Origin: Dehalococcoidia bacterium
GTDB lineage: Bacteria; Chloroflexota; Dehalococcoidia; DSTF01; JALHUB01
DNA: 64,000 nt
Direction of reading: 5' to 3'
Assembly (NCBI GenBank): GCA_030018455.1
Contig: JASEFU010000003.1
Coordinates: forward strand, 1 to 64,000
In this document: positions 18,624 to 25,394 of the stretch, in pieces
Layout: each line of letters begins with the position of its first letter
Position numbering within the stretch: the stretch's first letter is position 1
Position numbers and translations under genes: made by a program
Notes under the pieces: model-generated
What the model saw: only the letters and a program-made list of their open reading frames with translations
Database searches by the model: none
Told to the model about the DNA's origin: nothing

Positions 18624-19971
18624 ATCGGAGAGGACAGGAATCGCAGCCGGCCTGCGTGCAATAACGGTGGTACAGATACAGTAGCCCCTGCTGAAAACAC
18701 GCCCCGACGCTCTCCCGCGGTCCCGCCGGGGGCCGCAAAGCCGACTCCAGGAAACGGACGGGGCCGTACGAGCCGGAACGGGGCAACCGCCCGAACACGC
18801 ATGCAGCCGCCAAACTCAGCGACGCTTGGTCTTTTGTCCTTCCCCAAGCCGCTGCAAAGGGAAGGACGGCGTTCACCAGTAGCTCGAGGGCGCGCCCCCT
18901 GCCGATGAGAGCAGGCGCGGTAGCGCCCGTTCGCTGCGCGCCGTCCGCCGCCACTTCCCACGACCCCACGAGTTCCGCCAGCGGCTTTCCGTCCACCGCT
19001 TCCCGCAGCCCGTCCAGGCTCACCAATAGGTCAGGCCCCTTGCGGACGAGGAGCCGCGCCGCGCCCGCGAGACGCCGCCGGGGATGATTTGCGGGGCGCA
19101 GGCCGCGAATGACGGGGAGCTCATCCGGCGGGTCCGCGCCCTCCCCGGCCGCGTCGCGAGGCGTCCGTCCCCCAAGCGGAGAAGCCCTTTGGCCAGCCGT
19201 CAGGCCGGCCGCCTCAAGGAGCAGGGCCTCGACTGTTGCCGCAGACTTCGACGAGACGGCCGGGCGGACTTTCCGATACGGCAAACGCCGGGCGAGCGCG
19301 GAGAAAGCGTCCGCGTTCTCCCTGTAGCCGAGCGTCCTGAGCACGGCCTTGTACATGACCTGCTGCCCGTCTTCCTGCTTCAAGGCGGCGGCGAATTGCC
19401 CCTCCTTCTGACGGAAGCGCATCTCCCCCAGACGGAGGACCCTCTCTTTGACGGCGGGCCAGCCCATTCTCGCCACCGCTCCCTTGCACGGCTCCTCCCA
19501 CAGCGCCGGCTGCGCCAGCCAGAAGTTCAGCTCTTCGCGGCGGCGCGCTACCCACGGCGCCAGCGCCAGCACTTCGACGCGCCGCCCCGAGTTTAGGACC
19601 GTCTCTCCGCCTACGTCGTCCTGGAAGACGATGTGCAGGGCCAGCCGGTCATAGCGCGGATCGCGGTCGTGGCCGTGGGCGTGAAAAGAGCTCGCCAGCA
19701 CGTGCAGCTCGATGTCCCCCTTGAGGAGGTTCCCCGCCTCGTCGGCAAGGACTGCGTCCGTGAAGTCGGGGCCGGGCCCGGCGCTGCGTCTCCCCCTGTA
19801 TATGACCCGCAGCAGGCGCCCGCCGGCCGTTCTCAGCGCCTCGCGCGGGAAGCGCTGTCCTTCCCACAGGTGCGCGAGGTCTTCTTCGCGAAGAGGAAAG
19901 GGAGGGAAAACCGCCTTCGGACGGGGAAGCACAACCGGCTCCACGGCAAGCGACGACAGCCCTCTCGTCAT
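18622..19971 (-). CDS. DUF2851 family protein
   Basis: The 449-residue protein matches the DUF2851 family: an N-terminal LREEDLAHLWEGQRFP, then GPDFTDAVLADEAG and GDIELHVLASSFHAHGHDRDPRYD, an arrangement that suggests a metal-dependent nuclease-like core (acidic residues plus HxHxHD). The C-terminus ends in cysteines (CTQAGCDSCPL). The function of this family is not established. It is adjacent to the XRE gene but the two are probably separate units. Confidence 0.8.
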   Translation of the reverse strand: MTRGLSSLAVEPVVLPRPKAVFPPFPLREEDLAHLWEGQRFPREALRTAGGRLLRVIYRGRRSAGPGPDFTDAVLADEAGNLLKGDIELHVLASSFHAHGHDRDPRYDRLALHIVFQDDVGGETVLNSGRRVEVLALAPWVARRREELNFWLAQPALWEEPCKGAVARMGWPAVKERVLRLGEMRFRQKEGQFAAALKQEDGQQVMYKAVLRTLGYRENADAFSALARRLPYRKVRPAVSSKSAATVEALLLEAAGLTAGQRASPLGGRTPRDAAGEGADPPDELPVIRGLRPANHPRRRLAGAARLLVRKGPDLLVSLDGLREAVDGKPLAELVGSWEVAADGAQRTGATAPALIGRGRALELLVNAVLPFAAAWGRTKDQASLSLAAACVFGRLPRSGSYGPVRFLESALRPPAGPRESVGACFQQGLLYLYHRYCTQAGCDSCPLR

Positions 19972-20004
19972 TTTGCGCCCCGCGGCGGTAGGGCACCCCG
20001 CCCT

Positions 20005-20301
20005 CTACCCCTGGCGGTCACGCTTCCGCCTCGCCGTGGGCGGCCGCTGCTGTTCCCCTGCCTGCTCCGGCCGCTCGGTCCCCTCGGCCTGATAGGTGAA
20101 TCCCGCTCTTTCAGCGATGAGGCTCAGCAGCTTTGCCGACGCCCCCCGCGGCCGGTATAGCTCCCGCTCCCACTCGCTGATGGTCTGCTGGCGGGTCCCC
20201 ATCTCCTCCGCGAGCTGCTCCTGCGTCATGCGCAGGTGGCGCCGCAGCGCCCGGATATCGGGGGCGCGCCACTCGGGCCGGCCGCTCCTCTTCTTCGCCA
20301 C
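20005..20301 (-). CDS. XRE-family HTH regulator
   Basis: The 98-residue protein has a helix-turn-helix at residues 15-60 (IRALRRHLRMTQEQLAEEMG, then QQTISEWERELYRPRG) and a short basic tail. It probably regulates itself, because a perfect inverted repeat sits in its own promoter spacer. The GTG start at 20301 coincides with the predicted transcription start, so the message looks leaderless. It could be a host regulator or the remnant of a mobile module; nothing mobile is seen nearby. Confidence 0.85.
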   Translation of the reverse strand: MAKKRSGRPEWRAPDIRALRRHLRMTQEQLAEEMGTRQQTISEWERELYRPRGASAKLLSLIAERAGFTYQAEGTERPEQAGEQQRPPTARRKRDRQG

Positions 20302-20307
20302 GGCGCC

Positions 20308-20336
20308 ATCTTACACGGAAACGTGTATCGCGTCAA
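20308..20336 (-). promoter_or_regulatory. Promoter with built-in operator for the XRE regulator
   Basis: On the minus strand TTGACG (20336-20331) and TAAGAT (20313-20308) are separated by 17 bases. TACACG-GAAA-CGTGTA (20312-20327) is a perfect inverted repeat inside the spacer, where a bound dimer would block polymerase. The predicted start site equals the GTG start codon of the regulator. Confidence 0.75.
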
Positions 20337-20560
20337 GAAGCAAGAGGACTTAGGATGGCAGCGAAGTGGGCACGTTCAGCGCCAGAGGTCATCGGCCCCG
20401 GTGCTTGGGAAGAATGATGCGATGGCCTCTTTCTCTGCCGCGCCCTAAAGAGCGCGGCACAATCGGCGCAAACGCGGGGGGAGTATCGGCGGCTAGCCCC
20501 GGGCAGAGACCCGCCTGCCAGCAGGCAAGCGCCCGACCCACCCGAGAGGCTGCTCGCAGG
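20337..20560. other. Gap between the helicase loader and the XRE gene
   Basis: The 224-base stretch separates the end of the helicase-loader gene from the XRE promoter. I see no ribosome-site-supported frame, tRNA or clear terminator in it. Confidence 0.3.
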
Positions 20561-22060
20561 CTACTCGCCGCCTCCGTCTCTCACCAACCGGACGTTTCGT
20601 CTCCGCCCTCCCGCGCGCCCGCTCCCATCCGATGCCTCTTCGCCCGTCCTTGCCCGCGGCTGAGTCGGGCCGGGCAGGCAGACCTCCGAGCAGATCGAGG
20701 GGTCCCCGAGGAGGGCCGCCAGCCGCTCCCCCATCCCATCGAGGGAGAGGTTCGCCAGCGTCTGCGAGGTGGTGATGACGGTGGGCAGCCGGCGGTTGTG
20801 GCGGTAGCTGAGGATGCGGTGAATCTCTTCCCACCAGGGATGAGGACGGCGGTAATCGAGGTCGTCGAGGATAAGCAGCGACGCCTGCTCTATCTCTTCG
20901 ATTTGTTCATAGGCGTCGTGGCGGTCGTCTCCCTCTCTGGAACGGCGCAGAAAATGGAGCAGCTCCGCCACCCCTACAAAGTAAGGCGCGTCCCCCATCT
21001 CCCGGCGGTACTGCGTTATCGCCGCCGCCAGGTGGGTCTTGCCGCTGCCGCGCGGCCCCGTAAACAGCAGCCAGTCCTCCGGGGTTTGCGCAAACTCCAG
21101 CGCGAAGCGGTAGGCGTCTTCCAGCCGCCGCCGTTCCCCCGCCGAAAGGTGGAAGCCTTGCGTGTCGAAGCTTGCGAAGGTCATGTTCTTGAACCGCGGC
21201 TGCTCGAACATGTCGAGCCGCCTCTGGATGGCCCCGCGCGACGCCGGCTCGAGCTCATACACACGGCTCAACGACGGGTCGCTCAGGCGGGTGTGCAGCC
21301 GCTCGTCGAGACGGCGCAGCGGGACGTTGGTGGTGACGACCGTGGGAAGGCGGGCGTTAAAGCGATGGTTCACTATCTGGAACAGCTTCTCGCGCGCCCA
21401 CTCGGTGGCGCTCTGCGCTCCCAGGTCGTCGAGGACGAGGACGGGAGCGTTGCGCACCTGCTCGAAAGTGGTATCGAAGCCCGACTCGCTGTCGGGATGG
21501 TAGGCGGCGCGAAGCCGGTCGAGCAGGTCGGGCACGATGACGAAGAGGACGGCGTTGCCGCTTTCGAGCAGGCGGTTGGCGATAGCGGCGGCGAGGTGAG
21601 TTTTGCCGCTTCCGCTGGGACCGGCGAAGACCAGCCACCCGGCAGGGTTACTGGCGAAGCTCAGGGCATCGTCGACGCACTTCTCGAAGACTTGCTGGTC
21701 ACGGATATTGGCGGTGCGTCCCTTCTTGCTGAGGTTGTCGAAGGTGCATCGTTTGAGGGGACCGATCTGGCTGTACCGCTCCAGACGGTTGCGGCGGCCC
21801 TCTTCCTGCTCGTTCAGCGTGCACGAACAGGGAAAGGCCTTGCCGAAATCGGGGTGATCGAGAGGGACGGCCCGGCGCACGAACCCGGCGCCGCCGCAGC
21901 GCGGGCAGGCTTCCCCGTCCTCGTCATCAGGCGCAGGCGGGCACTCGCCCTCCGCCGCTCTTGGGGCCAGCCCGCCGGTCAGGCCGGCCCTTCTCATCAC
22001 CTCGTCGATACGTCGCATCCCTGCGGGCCTCTCCTGGCCGCTGCTATCCATCCAGGCCAA
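20561..22060 (-). CDS. Double AAA+ ATPase, DnaC/DnaI/IstB-like helicase loader
   Basis: The 499-residue protein has a cysteine cluster near residue 50 (CPRCGGAGFV and CSC), typical of loaders with an N-terminal zinc site. Two complete ATPase domains follow. The first has Walker A GPSGSGKTH and Walker B LVLDDLG (about residues 150-290). The second has GPRGSGKTH and LILDDLD (about 330-450). Ordinary DnaC/DnaI loaders have one such domain. It overlaps the 3' end of dnaB by 17 bases, so the pair is made together, which supports a helicase-loading role. A later start at 22051 is possible. Confidence 0.85.
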   Translation of the reverse strand: MAWMDSSGQERPAGMRRIDEVMRRAGLTGGLAPRAAEGECPPAPDDEDGEACPRCGGAGFVRRAVPLDHPDFGKAFPCSCTLNEQEEGRRNRLERYSQIGPLKRCTFDNLSKKGRTANIRDQQVFEKCVDDALSFASNPAGWLVFAGPSGSGKTHLAAAIANRLLESGNAVLFVIVPDLLDRLRAAYHPDSESGFDTTFEQVRNAPVLVLDDLGAQSATEWAREKLFQIVNHRFNARLPTVVTTNVPLRRLDERLHTRLSDPSLSRVYELEPASRGAIQRRLDMFEQPRFKNMTFASFDTQGFHLSAGERRRLEDAYRFALEFAQTPEDWLLFTGPRGSGKTHLAAAITQYRREMGDAPYFVGVAELLHFLRRSREGDDRHDAYEQIEEIEQASLLILDDLDYRRPHPWWEEIHRILSYRHNRRLPTVITTSQTLANLSLDGMGERLAALLGDPSICSEVCLPGPTQPRARTGEEASDGSGRAGGRRRNVRLVRDGGGE

Positions 22061-23444
22061 TACGGGCGTACTGCTGCTCCTCGCCCTCGTCGCGGAGGAG
22101 CAGGTCTTCGAAGCGGGCGATCTTTTGCCGGAAACGGAGATGGACCGTGCCGGTGGGGCCGTTCCGGTGCTTGGCGACGATTATCTGGGCGTCACCGGCG
22201 GGATAGGGAGAGCCGTCGGGATGGGTCATCTCCCAGTCCTCTTTGCGGACGTACACCTCCTCGCGGTAGATGAAGATGACTACGTCCGCGTCCTGCTCGA
22301 TGCTGCCGCTCTCCCGCAGGTCGCTCAGCATGGGGATGTGGGGAGAGCGCATCTCAGGGGCGCGCGAGAGCTGGGAGACGGCGATCACGGGCACGTCGAG
22401 CTCGCGCGCCAGCTCCTTCAGCGCCCGCGATATGTAGCTTATCTCCTGCACGCGGTTATCGCCCCGCTCAGCGCCGTGGATGAGTTGCAGGTAGTCGATT
22501 ATCACCAGGTCGACGCCCTGCTCGCGGGCGAGCCGCAGGGCCTTGGCGCGTATGTCGTTCACTCTGAGGACGGCGCTGTCATCGACATAGATCTCTGTTG
22601 CCGCCAGCACACCCAGCGCGTTCATCACCCGCCTTTCCTCCGCCTCCGAGTGCAGGCCGAGCCGCAGGCGCGTGGAATCGACGCCCGATTCGCTGGCAAG
22701 GAGGCGCTGCACGAGCTGCTCCGCCGCCATCTCCAGGCTGAAGAGCGCCACCCTGGCGTTTTGCCCTACGGCGGCGTTGCGGGCGATGTTCAGGCCGAGA
22801 CTGGTCTTCCCAAGGCTGGGGCGGGCGGCGAGGATGATGAGGTCGGAGCGCTTGAGGCCGCCGAGGAGGGTATCGAGGTCCATGAAGCCGGTCCTTACGT
22901 TGCCCTGCAATCCGCCCTTGTAGGCTTCGAGGCCCGGCCCCTCCCAGTACTCGTCGAGGATGTCCCTGATGTGCACGAAGTCGCGCAGGCGCTGCCCGCC
23001 GCGGAGCGACAGAATGAGGTTCTCCGCCTGGGCGAGCGCGCCGTCGACGTCGGGGCCGCCCGCGTAGGCGATCTGCGAAATCTTGGCGGCGGCGCCGATA
23101 AGGCGGCGATAGAGAGAGTCGCGCTTGACGATGTTGGCGTAGTGCTCGACGCCGATGGGAGTGGGCAGCTCGGCGACGAGACGGCTCAAGTGGGCGATGC
23201 CGCCCACTTCCTCCAGGCGGTCGCGGCGCGCCAGCTCGTGGCCGACCGTGACCTCGTTCAAGGGCTCGTTGCGGTCCCAGAGGGCGAGGCACGCCTCATA
23301 CGTCCAGGCGTTTTTCTCGCCGAAGAAGTCGGCGGGCTGGAGAATGGACGCGACCTTGAAGATCGCCTCGTTGTCGACGAGAAGAGAAGCGATAACGGCC
23401 TCTTCGGCCTCGATATCGTGAGGAGGGAGCTTGTCAGGTAGCAT
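22044..23444 (-). CDS. dnaB: Replicative DNA helicase DnaB
   Basis: DnaB unwinds DNA at the fork. The 466-residue protein has the N-terminal DnaB domain (PPHDIEAEEAVIASLL), the RecA-like core with Walker A ARPSLGKTSL, LFSLEMAAEQLVQRLL, Walker B VDLVIIDYLQLI, and the late motifs AVSQLSRAPE and IVAKHRNGPTG. It is complete and contains no intein. It lies in the rplI-(small gene)-dnaB-loader order. Confidence 0.97.
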   Translation of the reverse strand: MLPDKLPPHDIEAEEAVIASLLVDNEAIFKVASILQPADFFGEKNAWTYEACLALWDRNEPLNEVTVGHELARRDRLEEVGGIAHLSRLVAELPTPIGVEHYANIVKRDSLYRRLIGAAAKISQIAYAGGPDVDGALAQAENLILSLRGGQRLRDFVHIRDILDEYWEGPGLEAYKGGLQGNVRTGFMDLDTLLGGLKRSDLIILAARPSLGKTSLGLNIARNAAVGQNARVALFSLEMAAEQLVQRLLASESGVDSTRLRLGLHSEAEERRVMNALGVLAATEIYVDDSAVLRVNDIRAKALRLAREQGVDLVIIDYLQLIHGAERGDNRVQEISYISRALKELARELDVPVIAVSQLSRAPEMRSPHIPMLSDLRESGSIEQDADVVIFIYREEVYVRKEDWEMTHPDGSPYPAGDAQIIVAKHRNGPTGTVHLRFRQKIARFEDLLLRDEGEEQQYARIGLDG

Positions 23445-23471
23445 CCTTTCTTCCCTGCGAGTGAAAACGGG

Positions 23472-23678
23472 TCAGTCTGAACGGGCCTGACGGCGGGCGA
23501 TAAGCTCGCCGGCCGGCCTGCCGAGGAGCAAGCGCCCCATGGCGCGATGGCCGATGAGGAGATAGTACTTCTTCCAGATGCGGCGCACATCGTCGGCCGT
23601 CTCCGCCTGTCCCAGCTCCTTGTCCGCCGCCAGCACCGCCTCTTCGTACTCGGACTGGGTAAGCGTCCTCTCTCTCAT
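23472..23678 (-). CDS. Small conserved-looking protein between rplI and dnaB
   Basis: The 68-residue protein is helical and basic at the C-terminus (LTQSEYEEAVLAADKELGQA, then VRRIWKKYYLLIGHRAMGRL). It has no recognised domain, cysteines or membrane helix. It fits exactly between rplI and dnaB on the same strand with short gaps, so it is likely a real gene of the operon. Its function is unknown. Confidence 0.6.
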   Translation of the reverse strand: MRERTLTQSEYEEAVLAADKELGQAETADDVRRIWKKYYLLIGHRAMGRLLLGRPAGELIARRQARSD

Positions 23679-23699
23679 GATCCCTCGCCCCCTTGCAGG

Positions 23700-24281
23700 C
23701 TAGCCTCCCTGCTCCGACGCTTCTGTCTCCTCCTCCACCTCCGCTGCGGCCTCTTCCACCTCCGCCTCCACCATCGGCTCCTCGCCTGCCGTCTCCGCCT
23801 GCTCCGCTTTCTCTTCCGCCTTCTCGATTTCCGCGCCTTCCGCGATCACCTCGAGGGGCACGACCGCGCGCACGTTGCGGGTGAGCTGTATCGGGATCTC
23901 GTAAGCGCCGACCTCTTTGATCGGCTCGGCAAGCACGATCTGGCGGCGGTCGATCTCTTCTTTCAGCAGGTCGGTTACCGCTTCGGCGACATCGGCGGCG
24001 GTGACGGAGCCGAAGAGGCGGCCGCGGCGCCCCGCCTTCACGGTGATGCTCACCGAGGCGCCCTCCAGCCGCGCCGCCAGCTCCTGCGCCTGCTCGTCGA
24101 GCGCCGCCTGCTTGCGCGCCTCGATGATGGCCCGCGCCTCTGCCTTCCGTATGGCGTCGGCGGTAGCGGGAGCGGCGAGGCCCTTGGGGAAGAGAAAGTT
24201 GCGAGCGTAGCCATCGGCGACGTTCTTTATCTCGCCGATCCGCCCCGATCCTTCGACGTCTTGCAGAAAAACAACCTTCAC
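23700..24281 (-). CDS. rplI: 50S ribosomal protein L9
   Basis: The first 148 residues match L9: [35 protein letters not shown] is the signature region, followed by the long connecting helix and the C-terminal domain ([11 protein letters not shown]). An acidic Glu/Ala-rich tail of about 40 residues is unusual compared with the 150-residue norm. The start is GTG 24281 with GGAGGAG upstream. It is the first gene of the rplI-dnaB-loader run. Confidence 0.96.
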   Translation of the reverse strand: MKVVFLQDVEGSGRIGEIKNVADGYARNFLFPKGLAAPATADAIRKAEARAIIEARKQAALDEQAQELAARLEGASVSITVKAGRRGRLFGSVTAADVAEAVTDLLKEEIDRRQIVLAEPIKEVGAYEIPIQLTRNVRAVVPLEVIAEGAEIEKAEEKAEQAETAGEEPMVEAEVEEAAAEVEEETEASEQGG

Positions 24282-24381
24282 GTGAACTCCTCCACTAGCT
24301 GGGTGTTGCCGAGGGCCATCCCCATCATATTGCCGGCGCGCTCGCCGTCAATGGAGAAGGGGTCAAGTGGCTCCGAAAATC

Positions 24382-24422
24382 TTTCCACAGGCCGAAACAC
24401 AAGACGGCGGGACTGTGGAAAA
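24382..24422. promoter_or_regulatory. Inverted pair of DnaA-box-like sequences in the rplI-dnaB leader
   Basis: TTTCCACAG (24382-24390) and CTGTGGAAA (24413-24421) are perfect inverted repeats 22 bases apart. Read on the minus strand, the second is TTTTCCACA (24422-24414), an exact match to the DnaA-box consensus TTWTNCACA; the first matches 8 of 9 positions. They lie between the promoter and rplI, so they could bind DnaA or fold into a hairpin in the leader RNA. Confidence 0.5.
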
Positions 24423-24442
24423 CGGTCTCGATTCACCCGCAA

Positions 24443-24471
24443 ATTGTAGAACGCATATTCGCTGCCGTCAA
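24443..24471 (-). promoter_or_regulatory. Promoter of rplI-dnaB-loader
   Basis: On the minus strand TTGACG (24471-24466) and TACAAT (24448-24443) are separated by exactly 17 bases. Transcription would start near 24436, leaving a leader of about 155 bases that includes the DnaA-box-like pair. Confidence 0.75.
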
Positions 24472-24556
24472 GCCGACCCTGGAGGACGAAAGGACACAGC
24501 CGACGGAATGAGAGACCGCTCATCAGGCCGGATTCCCGCGCAACAAAGCGAGAGGA

Positions 24557-25348
24557 CTAGGACTCCCTGTGGAAATCGGGCTTGCGCTTCTCCATGAACG
24601 CCATCACCGCTTCCCGGAACGCCGGCCTCTGCGTACCGGCCAGCAGCTCCTCGCTCTCCCGCGTCATGATCTTCCTGATATCGGGCTCCGTCAGGTTCGT
24701 CCACGCCAGCTTCTTGACCGCCAGCAGCAGCTCCGTATCGTTGTCCGCCATTTCCTGCGCCAGCGCCACCGCCTCGTCCATCAGCGACTCGTGCGGCACC
24801 ACCCTGTTCACGAGTCCGATCCGGTCCGCCTCCTGCGCATCGATGGTCTTACCGGTCAGCATCAGCTCCATCGCGTGGTGGAAGCCGACGATATGGGCGA
24901 GGAGCATGGTGCTCGCCAGCTCGGGCACGATGCCGACGCGGATGAAACGCATGGAGAAACGGGCCCTGTCGGAGGCGATCCGCGCGTCGCAGTTCAGGGT
25001 CATCGTCATCCCGGCCCCTATCGACGGCCCGTTGATTGCGCAGACGATGGGCTTGGAGCGCACGCAGAAGGCCAGCCAGCTCTCGTCGTCCGCGGGGCGC
25101 CGCACGTCCTCGGCGTCCTCGTTCTCCAGCCCCCGCTTCCAGCTACCAACGTCCCAGCCGCCGCAGAAGATCGGATCGGTGCCCGTCCAGACAACGGCCC
25201 CGATCTTTTTGTCTTGATTGAATTCATCGATGATATTCCGCAGCCGCCGGCCCGACTCCCAACTGAGAGCGTTCCGCCTCTCGGGCCAGTTCAGCCGGAC
25301 AATCGCCACCCGGCCCTTGACTTCGGTGACTATCTCTTGTTCGGCCAT
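24557..25348 (-). CDS. Enoyl-CoA hydratase/isomerase family protein
   Basis: The 263-residue crotonase-fold protein has the oxyanion-hole segments TDPIFCGGWDVGSW (residues 55-68) and AINGPSIGAGMTMTLNCD (about 100-120). A catalytic Glu is present near IVPELASTMLL. The substrate cannot be told; beta-oxidation or aromatic-acid breakdown is possible. No other acyl-CoA gene lies nearby. It is followed by purL upstream on the same strand. Confidence 0.9.
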   Translation of the reverse strand: MAEQEIVTEVKGRVAIVRLNWPERRNALSWESGRRLRNIIDEFNQDKKIGAVVWTGTDPIFCGGWDVGSWKRGLENEDAEDVRRPADDESWLAFCVRSKPIVCAINGPSIGAGMTMTLNCDARIASDRARFSMRFIRVGIVPELASTMLLAHIVGFHHAMELMLTGKTIDAQEADRIGLVNRVVPHESLMDEAVALAQEMADNDTELLLAVKKLAWTNLTEPDIRKIMTRESEELLAGTQRPAFREAVMAFMEKRKPDFHRES

Positions 25349-25394
25349 CTCTGCTCCTTTCGCTCATCCGGATTGCTCGAGCCGCCGTGCGCGG

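Noticed and set aside
18494-18664. A short frame after tsaD starting MNNVKEETG
   Set aside because: It has no ribosome site and runs through a strong terminator hairpin.
20366-22273. A 635-codon plus-strand frame opposite the helicase loader and dnaB
   Set aside because: It is antisense to well-supported genes; GC-rich codon use produces long open frames on the opposite strand.
22125-23441. A 438-codon frame opposite dnaB
   Set aside because: Antisense shadow of dnaB with no recognisable domain.
24278-24523. An 81-codon frame on the minus strand ending at the rplI start
   Set aside because: It begins upstream of the rplI promoter and runs through its -35, -10 and the ribosome site, so it cannot be read from that transcript.
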